Below, piece by piece: positions 12,112 to 22,438 of a stretch of DNA of 64,000 nucleotides (positions are counted from its first letter, which is position 1; each line of letters starts with the position of its first letter). The position numbers were made by a program, and so were the translations under genes. Source of the DNA: Aphelenchoides besseyi. Lineage: Eukaryota; Nematoda; Chromadorea; Rhabditida; Aphelenchoididae. The notes under the pieces were generated by a model. That model was given only the letters and a program-made list of their open reading frames with translations. It made no database searches and had not been told where the DNA came from. Location of the stretch: NCBI GenBank assembly GCA_024699855.1, contig JAMPIQ010000003.1, forward strand, positions 6,510,001-6,574,000. Reading direction: 5' to 3'.

Positions 12112-14032
12112 ATGGAACGCATCAAGACGGAGGAAGTCGACGAGGACGATGGAGAGCTGATCGACGTCAGCGGCATCGATTCGTCGGTCCAAACTCCCGC
12201 ACCGTCTATTGTTCGTGGCAGTCGCTTGAAACGTCCGGCACGAGCCGTAAACTTACGACCACGACGTCAAATGGAGCCGGAAATTGAAGAGGAGTTGATC
12301 GAAGAGTTGAACGTCGAAGAAAATCCCGAGGACGTGGTCTACGAGCCGGAAAACGATTTGGAAATGGAACTCGAATCAGATGTCGCGTTGGTCAAACGAG
12401 CACGCATTCGACGGTTAGTTTTAATCTCAAAACTCAAATTAGACGACTTGTTGATAGAAAAATTCTAATCGAGTTGTTTTGTGTCATGTCTTCGAACATA
12501 CACGAAGAGCTAAGTCTCGCTATTTTTCTAATGTTGGAGACTTCTGACTCGTTTGTCTTGTGTTTTCCCGTCTGTTTGAGTGGACTTGACATCAACTGAA
12601 AAGTAAACTTGTCAACCGTAAATTTTGTTGCGATTACAAGCAATTTGCCAAAAAAAGCGTTTGTATTTCAACTTTCCTTAAAATTATCGATTTTTAGCAC
12701 AAGCAAAAGTCACGAGTTTGCCGACCACGGTCCCGTGGAGTTTCGTTTCGATTCGACACAACGCAAAAAACAAGTGATCGTCTACAATTCAATACGCTTT
12801 CCCGGCCGTGCATCTGAGTGGTATTTTGCGAGAAAAAACAATACGACACACAATGAGACCTATCGATGTGTTCAGTGCCGTCGATACCGAGAAGAAGCCA
12901 AACGTCGTAAACGTGAGGGAGTACCCGATCGTCCGGAGGCTCGTATCATCGTTCAAATGGACCGTTTCCTCACCGATCCGGACGAACCGCTTGGAGAACA
13001 CATTTGTAATTTCGAGCACAATGAGCGGACGTTGCTTCACGCCGTTTGGCTTCGACGTGCATTGAACAAAGCGAACTCGGAGTTACGATTAAATCCTGCA
13101 AAGCCGAAAGTCAAGTTCGACCAGTTGGTAGATGACATTCGACACGGAAACGATTATGGTGCGTTTCATTCTTTTCACAATCATTTCAAACCGTCTGTTT
13201 AGCTCATTTGTCCGACGAGGTTCGCGAAAAGATTGTATCGGATTTAACAACACCAGATGGAGATCCAAAAAAAGGCTTCGCATCACGTCGTCGAAGTTTT
13301 GCTCGTAACAATCGATTTGCGGTCTGTTCTTTGTGTAAAATATGAGTTCAAATTCTTTGTTTAGCATCAAGCGAATGCCAAGAAGGAAGATGACGAGGAG
13401 AATATGGATACCCGCACTTACTCCAAGGGCTCAATGACTTATGTCTGTGGAATGACTAACTGTAACAAACGATTTCTCAATCCGGAAGATCGACAGGCAC
13501 ATCGTTCAAGTGCTCATCCGGCAGTTTATTTCATCGACACTCCCGAAGATTTGAAACTCTATCAGTAAGTTTCGTATTTCAGTTTTACAACTCTTCATTT
13601 TGTTTAGATCATATCGTCAGAATGGAAATATGATAAGCGCTGAGGAACTCATTGTTGCCGATGAACAAGTGATTTCCGAGGAAATGCGCAGCGATATGAT
13701 TGACGGTGGGGAATACGATTACGTGGTTCGCGAGCAATTGGAACCCGAACAAGAAGAAGTTTTGAATCAGTTTGGATGTTTCCAAGAAGTATGATTAATC
13801 CTTTCGATTTCTTTGATGTCTTTTTTAGCGTATTCGGCAAGAAATGGAAATCGCTCTTAGCAATCCCAAGCAACGAGAAGCCATCCTTCAGTTTATGCAG
13901 GAAGCGGTGGTTAAAATCGAACAGTCGCGGGAAGAGCTGATGCCTGATGTTAAGGTCTATCACGAGGGAGAAGTTGAAGAGCCGGAAACCGGCGGGTTGG
14001 AAGGACGTGAAGACGTTGATGTCGAGATGTAA
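12112..14032 (+). CDS. C2H2 zinc-finger protein with FLYWCH-like Cys/His segment, function unknown
   Basis: I do not recognise an orthologue. The frame is open upstream to about 11,986, but the first well-placed ATG is 12112. The N-terminal third is acidic with basic patches (EIEEELIEELNVEE). A second part (12,700-12,890) reads like a FLYWCH/transposase-derived module: basic DNA-binding-like sequence with WYFARKN, then CVQCRRYREEAKRRKR. A helical Arg/Lys-rich middle follows. Near 13,440-13,530 there is one C2H2 finger (YVCGMTNCNKRF, then HRSSAH). The C-terminus is Glu-rich (EQLEPEQEEVLNQF, then EVEEPETGG). At least five exons with introns of about 45 nt; the first intron, about 230 nt, is longer. 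A nuclear DNA-binding role is an inference. Confidence 0.6.
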
Positions 14033-14040
14033 ATTCCATT

Positions 14041-14456
14041 TGTTCTCACTCTTTTTCCTTTTTATTGAATTTTATTTTTAAATTGATAATTGTCTGCTGT
14101 AGTCGTGTTGTGTAATCATTAACAATAAACGATTAAATAACCGCAATCATTAAACTTGTTGTTGTTTTGTTTGTCTGTGGTTTTTGGTTCCAATCTCCGT
14201 TCTTTAGTATATCGACAGCTCAAGTTAAGGACGCCGAATTTAGAATGCGGTTGTAGAGTGCTCTAAATGTTTTGGTGTATGAACACCGTTGCAAACATAA
14301 TCAAACCTCAATTTAGTACTAAATCGATCTCACTACTGTGTTAGTTGATAGCTGACTGATTTGCTTATTTCTCATCTTGCAGTTTCTCGTAATTTTGCTA
14401 GTACTAGAGGCCGCAAGAAGTCTACTCCAATTGCTACCTTTCCACCGACAAATTCG
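14041..14456 (+). other. Spacer and probable 5' leader/exon of TOP3A
   Basis: This stretch contains the 3' UTR of the zinc-finger gene (aataaa near 14126) and the leader of TOP3A. A pyrimidine-rich acceptor-like site ends near 14382 and the frame downstream is open to the conserved start at 14457, encoding a basic Ser/Arg/Thr-rich stretch (VSRNFASTRGRKK). TOP3A orthologues have a mitochondrial isoform with such a leader, so an upstream start is possible, but no ATG in frame is visible here. Confidence 0.4.
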
Positions 14457-16609
14457 ATGAGACGAAACATTCTGTGCGTGGCAGAGAAGAACGACGCCGC
14501 CAAAAGTATCTCGGCGATCATGTCGAATGGTCGTTCGCGAATACGACCTGGACCGGCCAGATTCAATAAACTGTACACCTTTGACATGTTTCTGTTGTCT
14601 CAACAAGCTTCTATCGTCTTCACAAGTGTGAGCGGTCATTTGATGGAATTGGAGTTTCAAGACAACTTGAAAAATTGGCGTGCAAATCCTATTAACATCT
14701 GCTTCTCTGCACAATTAAGATGTCAAGTCTCAAATAATATGAAAGAGATTGAACAGCAACTGATGTAAGTAACAATCACACTTGGATTAAACAAAAAGAA
14801 TGTTTTTAGAATTGAAAGTCGTAACGCTCACACGTTAATCATTTGGACTGACTGTGACCGTGAAGGTGAGAATATCGGTGGCGAAGTTGTTAAAGTTTGT
14901 CGCGGTGCTAATCCAAGTATTCTTGTCTATCGTGCTCGTTTCTCCGAAATCACTCCCGGTTCTATTCAACGGGCTATTGCAAACTTGCAGCAAATGGATC
15001 AACGACAAATCGACGCTGTGGATTGTCGTTCTGAATTGGATTTGCGAATCGGTATTTTATTTTAATTGTCTTCTGACATCCCATGAGTTTTAGGCGCGGC
15101 TTTTACTCGTCTACAAACACTGTACATACAAACCGCATGTCCAAATGCTTTGGATCAACTACAAGATAAAGTAGTCAGCTATGGGAGTTGTCAATTTCCT
15201 ACCATGGGCTTTGTTGTGGATCGGTTCTGGGAGAACGCCAATTTTGTTACTGAAACGTTTTGGACGTTAAAAGGACGCGATGAGGAAAAGAAAGTGGATT
15301 TTATTTGGTCAAGAGATCGACTTTTTGATCAGGATGTTGTAGAAGTGAGTTGTTGTGAAATTGAATATGCAAACGTCTAATCTGTAGATGTACCTCGACA
15401 TGTGTAACGCTCATTCAAATGCTACTGTCATTTCTATTGAGAAAAAGCCGAAAAGCCGATGGCGTCCACAACCGTTGGATACCGTTGAATTGGAAAAACT
15501 GGGCGTAAAGAAATTGAAGATAACAGCTAAACGAACACTAGCGGCGGCCGAAAAACTGTACATGAAGGGTTACATTTCATATCCACGGTAAGTAAAAATG
15601 GATCGTCTAAGAATAAGTAGATATTTGCAGTACCGAAACAAACATGTTTGCTACGGACATTAATTTGAATAATTTGATCGCTCTGCAAGCAGCTCATCCG
15701 AGTTGGGGTGCATTTGCGTCCGAGATTCCACAACGAGGAGGTGCTAACCCACGAAACGGAAGAAAATCTGACGCTGCTCATCCTCCAATTCATCCGTTGA
15801 AATCAGCCACAAAGTTTGTTTTGACTCATTGATGTCTTTAGTTCAATTCGTACAATTCAGTTTGGAGATTACACAGGCGGACGAATGGAGAGTTTACGAG
15901 TTAGTTGTTCGACATTTTCTTGCTTGTTGTTCACGTGATGCCAAAGGTCAAGAAACGAAAGTGATGGTAAAATAGCCACTTCTAATTGCTTACTATTGTG
16001 ACTGTTAAGATAAAAATTAATGGAGAGATTTTCTATTCCAGTGGACTCATAATCGAAGATCTGGGCTATTTGGCAGTTTATCCGTACGATAAATGGACAG
16101 ACAAATTTCTCCCATCGTATCGGGAAGACGAAGTACTTTCAAATTTTACGGTCACAATACGCTCCGGACAAACCACGGCGCCTCCACTTCTAACTGAAGC
16201 AGATCTTATTGCGCTTATGGATAAACACGGTATTGGCACAGATGCGACACACGCGGAACACATCGAGAAAATTAAGTCGCGAAATTACGTTTGTTTGAAC
16301 AACGAGAATCGTTTTCTGCCAACATACATGGGTCTCTCTTTGGTCGATTGCTATCGTCTGATGGGACAACCGCAGTTCAGTAAACCACAACTTCGCGCAG
16401 ATCTTGAGCGTCAACTGGTCGATATTTGCGAAGGTTTGTGAACATAACTTCTCAGGTTGTAAGGTTGTTTAGGTCGTCGAAATAAACACGATGTTCTTCG
16501 CGAGCAGATCAGGATCTATCGTTCAATTTTCGATATTGCTGAACGTGGAATCAGTGCACTTTCACGATCACTTAACCATTACATGAACCAAATGCCACAA
16601 GCTCAATAA
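14457..16609 (+). CDS. top3a: DNA topoisomerase III alpha (type IA), C-terminal zinc region absent
   Basis: Type IA topoisomerase that, with BLM and RMI1, dissolves double Holliday junctions. The Toprim domain begins at once (ILCVAEKNDAAKSI; IIWTDCDREGENIG near 14,840). ARFSEITPGSI and LDLRIGAAFTRLQT follow, then YGSCQFPTMGFVVDRFW. The catalytic tyrosine lies in YISYPR, split by an intron from TETN at 15,590-15,630. AHPPIHPLKSA and LLTEADLIALMDKHGIGTDATHAEHIE confirm the alpha rather than beta class. The protein stops at 16607-16609, just after the topoisomerase core, without the GRF/zinc-finger tail of animal TOP3A. About eight exons. It lies 3' of the zinc-finger gene on the same strand as LIG4. 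Confidence 0.92.
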
Positions 16610-16881
16610 TAAATGGTCTCCTAGACTCCTCATTTCTTTGCAATTATCCTTCCGATTGTTTCAAGATTGTTTTCCTTAAGTTTAGTATTAAATACCATTT
16701 ACGCAATCGAATCACAGAAACTAAATCGATTGTCGTAGAAGTTAGCATTTAAGAGGGAAGTTTGAATAAAATGAGATGATTGTTTGCCTTCAATTTTGAT
16801 CATTTCGAGAAATTTTTTGTTCGAAAGCAGTCGCATTGCAAGCCGAAGTGATCTCGTTAACAATTAGGACTTCGAAATACA

Positions 16882-17661
16882 ATGGATAGAAAGATACCAG
16901 TTTTAAGAACGGCTCGTTTGGTATGCTTTATTTCCATCTAAGGTCCGTATTTTTGTCTAGGGTCAACAATCACCTAAGAGTCGTTTTAACTATTTGATTC
17001 TTGCCGCATACTTGCTGATTGTATCGCCTTCTGTTCTTTTGCATCCATTCATCATCACGTCTCTGTCCGGGCGTTGGAGTTGGATCAAACAACCCGATTT
17101 TGCCGTCTACATTCGAAACTTCAATAGCAATTTGACCGTCGCAAATGCCGTAAGTTGTACATTGTCGATCATTCGTTCTCTTTTTTAGACTCAAGTTAAG
17201 GCGTTCAATCGTCTAGCTAATCATCATCACCAGTTAATGTATGCACTACTTCTCATCATTCCGGTCAACGTGTTTGTCACTTTGTGTCTCGCATTTCGAT
17301 TTACTCGTAATGGTCTTCATATCACCGTTGCGGTTGCCCACTTTCTTCTCGCTGCATTCAACTGCGCGTTAATCATTTTTGTTGGCGTTTCGTCTATCGT
17401 TCAGGTGAATGGGCATTGGTGTAAGTATCTTGTCTTCTTCTACAGAAAGCAGCGGACAAGCAAAATGAACGATTTGCCTTAACTCCACTGTACTTGATAG
17501 TCGCCTACGTGGTTATGGGTGTCTGCTGTTTCATTCATATCGCTTTGGGCATAACTCATATTGTGCGTCGACAAATCCGAGTTCGAGAAAAACGAGAGTT
17601 GGAACTGAAACAATTAAACAAAACGTCAGAACAAAAGAAGTCAATGAAGAATGCGGAATAG
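16882..17661 (+). CDS. Predicted four-pass membrane protein, unknown function
   Basis: Spliced from about four exons. Start ATG at 16882 opens a short cytosolic exon (DRKIPVLRTARL), then four hydrophobic segments: YLILAAYLLIVSPSVLLHPF, YALLLIIPVNVFVTLCLAF, VAVAHFLLAAFNCALIIFVG and YLIVAYVVMGVCCFIHIALG. A highly charged tail follows (KRELELKQLNKTSEQKK). The loop between segments 1 and 2 contains WSWIKQPDFAVYIRNFNSNL. The topology resembles claudin-like or tetraspan proteins, but the tetraspanin CCG and claudin W-GLW-C-C signatures are missing, so no family is assigned. A polyadenylation signal lies shortly before the gypsy insertion. Confidence 0.6.
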
Positions 17662-17785
17662 TAAGTGATGTGTGAGTTTGTTTGCGACCTTTAAATTAAG
17701 AGAACGAAGCAACGATTAGTCAATAAATTGCCTTTACAAATAAACGTTATGTTCAAATTTGATTGTCCTTTTAAATTTGTAGAAC

Positions 17786-17790
17786 GAACT
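17786..17790. repeat. Target site duplication of the gypsy element, left copy (gaact)
   Basis: The 5-bp sequence gaact directly precedes the left LTR and is repeated at 39824-39828 after the right LTR. Five-bp duplications are usual for Ty3/gypsy integrases. Confidence 0.9.
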
Positions 17791-17986
17791 TGTTCGGTTC
17801 TGTTGCTCAAACTGGGGTTTATGATTTATTGGTGAACAATACGGGGGTAAATAGAAGTCCAATCAGAGAGAATCACACACGAGTCGTCTCTCCAGAACCG
17901 AGTGCAAAACAGGGCAAACTACAGGGGGAGAGAGGATCGTGGCGGGATTGAGTCGCTAAGAGAACGCGGATTGCGAGGTCCGCACA
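17791..17986 (-). repeat. 3' LTR of the gypsy element (left)
   Basis: Begins tgttcggttc and ends ggtccgcaca on the plus strand, and matches 39628-39823 without any difference that I can see over 196 bp. On the transcribed (minus) strand it is preceded by a purine-rich tract at about 17987-17998 that would serve as polypurine tract. Confidence 0.93.
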
Positions 17987-18165
17987 TCCCTCCCGTGTTT
18001 TAGAAAAGAAAAACAATAAAAAGATACCAAATTAAGTTACAGAGAACACTTGAAGGCAACTGATCGCTTTCGCGATGATAACAATTGAGCAGGGAAAAGG
18101 ATTGAGAACGTCACGCGGGAAAGACAGGCAAGCTATCGGACGATCGTCTCTTTAGCCTCCAAGGT

Positions 18166-18606
18166 TCAGACAGCGCAGTTCCTCGCGAGATCAGTGGACG
18201 GGTCGTCGGACTGGCGGCGATGAAGCTGATTTCGATGTCGAGTCACGATTTGTTGCTCTTCGGTTTGGAGTTTGACGAGAGCTCGACCCATGAATGTGAG
18301 GATTTGTCCACGAACGCGACGATTCGGGTTGATTTGGATGGTCACGTGGTCACCGATCTCGAACTTGCGGTCTTGAGTTCCATGATGACGATTGAACTTC
18401 GCGGCTTGTTGCTCGTTGCCGGAGTTCCCAGTGCTGTCGACGGTTGACTCTTGAGTCGACGGTTTGAACGCATGGAGCGGCGTTCTGAATTCACGCTTGA
18501 AAAAGGCGGTGGCTGGACTTGCGGATTGGGGTGTTGAATCGGACGGCAAGTAGTTGCACTGGTAGATGATCTCGTGAAGATTTGCGAAGCCTTTCCCCCC
18601 TTTTGC
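18166..18606 (-). pseudogene. Gypsy integrase C-terminal fragment, cut off by the Polinton
   Basis: This minus-strand open stretch continues the integrase interrupted at 35601. It reads LHEIIYQCNYLPS, then SPATAFFKREFRTPLH, typical of the gypsy integrase segment after the DDE core, then a GDHVTIQINPNRRVRGQI beta-rich domain and a basic tail. The frame continues artificially into Polinton sequence at 18613. The gene cannot make an intact integrase while the Polinton is present. Confidence 0.85.
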
Positions 18607-18612
18607 CAAAGC
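18607..18612. repeat. Polinton target site duplication, left copy (caaagc)
   Basis: caaagc immediately precedes the first AGT of the left TIR and is repeated at 35595-35600 after the right TIR. Six-bp duplications are the rule for Polinton/Maverick insertion. The duplicated bases belong to the gypsy integrase gene. Confidence 0.93.
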
Positions 18613-19678
18613 AGTAGTATGTGAGGGTCGAAGAGTCACAAAATCAATAAAAATCCCATAAATCATTCTGCGCTTAAACCTGTCACTTTTGGCTAATACC
18701 TGTCACTTTTTGCTTATATCCATCAAAAATCGTCAGGTATAGTCCTATATAAGGATTTTTTGTACAAAAATACAGTAACCGTACAAAACATCTTAATAAG
18801 GTACAAAAATACAGTAACTGTACAAAAACACAGGTATTGACCATAAATGGGAAAGTGCCGACACAAGGCGCGTGACGTCGCGCAATCACATGCACAGGTA
18901 ATGCATGAAAATACAAAAGTCTCCAAAACTGTAAAAAATTGGTATCATTCAACTCCGAATTTTGTCACGTGAACAGAAATCACACTTTCACGTTAATTAC
19001 GTGTAATAATTAATGCATGAAAAATACAAAAGTCTCCGATTCGCACAAATTTGGTATTAATCGTCTCCAAATAATGCTAGGAGCATAGAAATCACACTTT
19101 TATTACTGTTCACAGGTAATGAACAAAAAAGTGGACAACAACACTCACTCTCTTACTTGCGTGTAAACGAAAAGTAGCAACAAAAGTTGCGCTTTTGATC
19201 GAACAAATGACACGGAATTTTGATCATAATTCCACTATGACGTGGACCAATCTCCATGGCTGGAAAAGAGAAGAAGAATTGTGCGTTGTTGCCGTTGGAA
19301 GGTGTTTGTGAGCGCGAATCATGACTGCTCTCGGAAGCATCGTAGTTCAAAGGACGTTGCGCGTCTTGTCCCGACTGAACACAAACTCAGGTTTTTTTAA
19401 TCGGGACGACTTATCATCATCGACTACGAAAAAAAGAAGTCAACCAACTGTTCGGCTCAGTGACAAATGAAACCGGCACCAGTTGTTTCGAAATCCGTGA
19501 CTGTTGCGAACTAATCGAAAAAGTATTTCGAAATCGCGAAAACTCATCAATCATCCACCTATCACTTTTTATTACCTTTGCGCACCAAAAACAATTGTTC
19601 ATTTTGTAAGAAAATTTCGAACTCTTTATGCTTAGGCTATACAAAGGCTTAGGCTTACAAGACGTTGACATAAAAATA
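18613..19678 (+). repeat. Left terminal inverted repeat of the Polinton (about 1,066 bp)
   Basis: Inverted match to 34528-35594, with scattered single-base differences (roughly one percent by eye). The outer part holds short repeats: two copies of acctgtcactttt (18680-18715), a TATA-like tatataagg (18750s), two copies of a gtacaaaaatacagtaac unit, and two diverged tandem units of about 110 bp (18901-19012 and 19013-19117), each with an atgcatga start and an agaaatcacactt core. The inner half carries a small gene. Confidence 0.93.
19153..19602 (-). CDS. TIR-borne small gene, left copy, unknown function
   Basis: Mirror copy of the gene in the right TIR. It runs outward toward the element tip. 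A model consistent with both copies is a 9-codon first exon (ATG at 19602, starting MNNC), an intron of about 200 nt ending in ttcag, and a second exon of about 74 codons containing QRPLNYDASESSHD, then FFFSFPAMEIGPRHSGIMI and CYFSFTRK at the stop. Total about 82 residues, no signal peptide or known domain. The first exon is an inference; the second exon frame is clear and related to the gene at 33986-34477. The two TIR copies differ at only a few residues. Confidence 0.5.
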
Positions 19679-19936
19679 ACCCAAACCTTTCTTACGAATG
19701 CGTTACATAGCTCAACGTTTTTAATAGGCTTACTGCCCCGTCCTCGTGGACGAACAACGCACATTAGCTGTGTAACGATTGAAGGCGAACAGCCGGTTAT
19801 TGAGATTCGCCGACGACCGGAACGAAAGTTTGTTGCATTTTTCACGGCCAAATTGAACACGAATGACTTGAAAAATGATTTTTGGCGTTTCATTGAAATT
19901 ATGCAAATTTTGTTTATGTCAATTCGTTTGGAATGA
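19628..19936 (+). CDS. Small unknown frame inside the left TIR boundary
   Basis: A 102-codon frame starting within the TIR and ending just before the protease stop. Only its second half (IEGEQPVIEIRRRPERKFVAFF, from about 19,780) looks protein-like, with alternating hydrophobic residues similar in pattern to the C-terminal strands of the small genes at the other end. It may be another diverged member of that family or non-coding. No recognised domain. Confidence 0.25.
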   Translation: MLRLYKGLGLQDVDIKITQTFLTNALHSSTFLIGLLPRPRGRTTHISCVTIEGEQPVIEIRRRPERKFVAFFTAKLNTNDLKNDFWRFIEIMQILFMSIRLE

Positions 19937-19945
19937 CCGATTGGA

Positions 19946-20383
19946 TTACAAAAGTTTATTTATCAGTTTAAAAACATTAACATCTGAATTATGCAAAGTT
20001 CGCAAGTGGGAAACAATACGCTCCATAGATATTCCCAATGATCTTAGAATACAAAAAAATAAACAGTAGTGTCCGCAGACTTCGCTGGTGTCTTTTTGGA
20101 AACAAAACTTGTTGGTTTTAACGGTAGAAAACTTGTTCAAAAAATCGGCGATTGGTTTTGGAGGTTTGGCCGCAAAACTATCAAAATACTCGGCCTTTGA
20201 AGGCGACGCAACGTAAATAGCACACCAATGGCTTCCAGGTAAATAGTGCGGATCGTGGTTGAGAACGAACAAGTGGGGATATTTACGGCTCCGCGGTATC
20301 TGATCGATTGGATGGCAACCCAAAAATATTCGGCGGGTTGGAGGCAGACGACACAACAATCTTTCCATCGTTAGTTCGTTCAT
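19946..20383 (-). CDS. Polinton adenovirus-like cysteine protease (PRO)
   Basis: Ulp1/adenain-type cysteine protease thought to mature capsid proteins in Polintons. The 145-residue product has the family layout: GCHPIDQIP near residue 23, the catalytic His in GSHWCAIYV (about residue 52), an acidic residue in EYFDSF, and the catalytic Gln/Cys region QKDTSEVCGHYCLFF (about residues 96-110). It begins inside the 3' end of the upstream membrane-protein frame, overlapping it by about 100 nt in another frame, and ends near the left TIR. Confidence 0.88.
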   Translation of the reverse strand: MNELTMERLLCRLPPTRRIFLGCHPIDQIPRSRKYPHLFVLNHDPHYLPGSHWCAIYVASPSKAEYFDSFAAKPPKPIADFLNKFSTVKTNKFCFQKDTSEVCGHYCLFFCILRSLGISMERIVSHLRTLHNSDVNVFKLINKLL

Positions 20384-20555
20384 TGTCTCGAAACAGTTTG
20401 TTATGTGAAGGCAACAACGCCAGAATAGATCGGCACAAAACTCCGAGAATCAACAGAATAGCGCCAATAAAAACGTATAATAGGCACCGTAAAATTCCTT
20501 CGTGAGTAATCAGATTAGAAGGATCGCAAAACGGCAACGTGTCGTTAACGTCCAT
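20283..20555 (-). CDS. Small single-pass membrane protein of the Polinton
   Basis: A 90-residue product with one long hydrophobic helix (CLLYVFIGAILLILGVLC, about residues 25-42), a short N-terminus and a polar C-terminus. The start codon lies 3 nt from the end of the major capsid gene and the tail overlaps the protease gene. No family recognised. Small membrane proteins are common in virus-like elements, but entry, egress or assembly roles are conjecture. Confidence 0.6.
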   Translation of the reverse strand: MDVNDTLPFCDPSNLITHEGILRCLLYVFIGAILLILGVLCRSILALLPSHNKLFRDNERTNDGKIVVSSASNPPNIFGLPSNRSDTAEP

Positions 20556-20558
20556 TTT

Positions 20559-21907
20559 TCAAATAATGAGGTCCGAGCTCGCTTGCCGAAACTTATCAAT
20601 AGTTAGAATAGCGTCGTATTCGGCATAAATCAAGAGAACAACCCCGCCCGCCGGAATCGCTTTTCGAAACTTCATTTGTAGGTTTGTTGGCGAATGACGA
20701 ATCAAATCAAAAGTAGCACTGGTGCTCGACAACGAGGTCGTCAAATCGAAACAGTAAATGTTCCAACCGGATTCAAATTGCTTAAGCGAAATGGCGTTAG
20801 AGGAATCGTTGAACGCGTAACCAGTGGCCATTAGCATGTCGTGATAAGCTCTCACATATTGTTGACCATCATCGTAATTCATTTCGTATGGAACCTAAAA
20901 AAGAATTACGAAAAAAACGACCAATTCGAACAAACCGATGGATGATCGATTCCGGCCGTTGTTATGGTAATATCACGTACGTTGTACGGCTTGAAATTGA
21001 ACGGGTTCATCGACTGTGCGCCATTGAACGCCGCTGTTGAAACCATGGCCAAAACGATACGCCGTGGACATTGATCGCCGAAAATGTTCGCGTGAAAATC
21101 TGTTCGACCCTCGGTTATGATGAGATGCTTCATTTGTGTTCGACGAAGCGGGTATTTCGCCGGAGTTTGTTCCAGCTGTGCATGCATTGTCAACGATAGA
21201 CTGTCTATGAGATTGAAAAATTTGCAATACAAAGGACATTTCGTTATTTGCAGCTTGTAAGTGGAGTCGGCGGCAGCGCCCGGATTAAAAATACAAAAGT
21301 CATCAGAGTTCGGTGTCAAGAAAATGTCCATTTCGGCACCGTTTACCAACAAAAGATCCTGATTGAACACGTCGGCAGGTACTTTGCTAATCAGTTGACA
21401 CGGTTTGCTTAAAGCAAAAATGTTGCGGCTTGAAATGAGACCCGAATCCGTTTCGCTCTCTGCATCGGCGTACGGAAAATAGCCGACCTCACTGAGCGAA
21501 TATGTTTTGGCTTCGTGTCCATTCGACAATAACAGATCGAAATACGATTTGTACGAACTCAATCCGTTTCCCGAATAGACCTCACGACCACCAATCAAAA
21601 CTCGACAGTTTTTTATGAAAGTGCTTCCTATTGCTTGAATAGCCGCCGGTGTGTCTTTGGCTTCCAACGTTTTGCCATTGGATTTTGTTATGCGGAATTC
21701 GGTAACAAAGTAACTGTCGTTAAGACTAATGTAACTGTTGCCGCTGAGAACTTTGAAATGAAACGGAAACTGTTCAACGCTGTTCGTCGCAAGTATTTCA
21801 CGGTAGAAAGCGGATGAAAAACTGACATCCGTGGTGGGTATGGTAAATAGATTCAAAGCCGATGTAATGGTTTTGGGACTATCGCCGTCGATCGTTTTGA
21901 ACAACAT
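20559..21907 (-). CDS. Polinton major capsid protein, double jelly-roll
   Basis: Two exons: 20936-21907 and 20559-20894, joined across a 41-nt intron (20895-20935), giving 435 residues. Family signatures of nematode/animal Polinton MCPs are present: FHFKVLSGNSYISLNDSYF near the N-terminus, NCRVLIGGREVYSGNG, SYKSYFDLLLSNG, then PRRIVLAMVSTAAFNGAQ followed by NPFNFKPYNVRDI, and a C-terminal strand-rich part (VVLLIYAEYDAILTID). In other Polintons this protein has the double jelly-roll fold that forms trimeric hexons. It stands 2 nt from the pX-like gene and 3 nt from the small membrane-protein gene, a compact virion cassette. Confidence 0.88.
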
Positions 21908-21909
21908 GA

Positions 21910-22383
21910 TTAGACAAAAATATCACGTCGCCGTTTAGCCGCAATATTCGCCGGAACCGACCGTCCACGGAGACGTTGCGTAGATGAAATGACGGTACGC
22001 CGTTTTCGTCCTGAACCTTTGAGCGAACGAGACGCTCTATCCGCCAAGTTTGATAAGCCGACACGTGAGTGTTCTTCGATGACATTTGTGGGCGGTTTAC
22101 CTTCGGCCAAATCGTTGAGAATACGTGAACCAACGTGCAGACCTTCACGTCCAATGACTTTGCCGGCCGTTTTTGCCATCGGAATCAGCCGTCGCCAAAG
22201 TGCCTGTAACAGATCGGCAAACCCGGCGCCGCTCTGCGCTGTTCGGCCAAATCCACGCATAAACGGCTGTCCGGCAAAATAGTCGTACGTCAACGAGCCG
22301 CCGCCTATTTGCTGCATGTTATCAAACTCGCGAAAAAATCGAACATAATCGACGGTATCCGGATCGAACAATGTTTGAACCAT
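21910..22383 (-). CDS. Polinton pX/pVI-like minor virion protein
   Basis: 157 residues. The centre resembles the glycine-rich membrane-active or core peptide of Polinton PX and adenovirus pX/pVI: FAGQPFMRGFGRTAQSGAGF, then LLQALWRRLIPMAKTAGK and VGREGLHVGSRILNDLAEG-type helix. The tail is very basic (KGSGRKRR, PANIAAKRRRD), fitting DNA binding or nuclear localisation. A GSGR stretch could be a protease site, as such precursors are usually cleaved by the element's own protease; that is an inference. It lies between the two capsid genes. Confidence 0.75.
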   Translation of the reverse strand: MVQTLFDPDTVDYVRFFREFDNMQQIGGGSLTYDYFAGQPFMRGFGRTAQSGAGFADLLQALWRRLIPMAKTAGKVIGREGLHVGSRILNDLAEGKPPTNVIEEHSRVGLSNLADRASRSLKGSGRKRRTVISSTQRLRGRSVPANIAAKRRRDIFV

Positions 22384-22438
22384 TATTTATTGGAAAATAC
22401 AACAACCGTTCAATGGAACGCAAACAGAAGAATGTGAG

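Noticed and set aside
18613..19678. CRISPR-like array in the TIR repeats
   Set aside because: Only two diverged tandem units of about 110 bp without spacers, in a eukaryotic transposon end.
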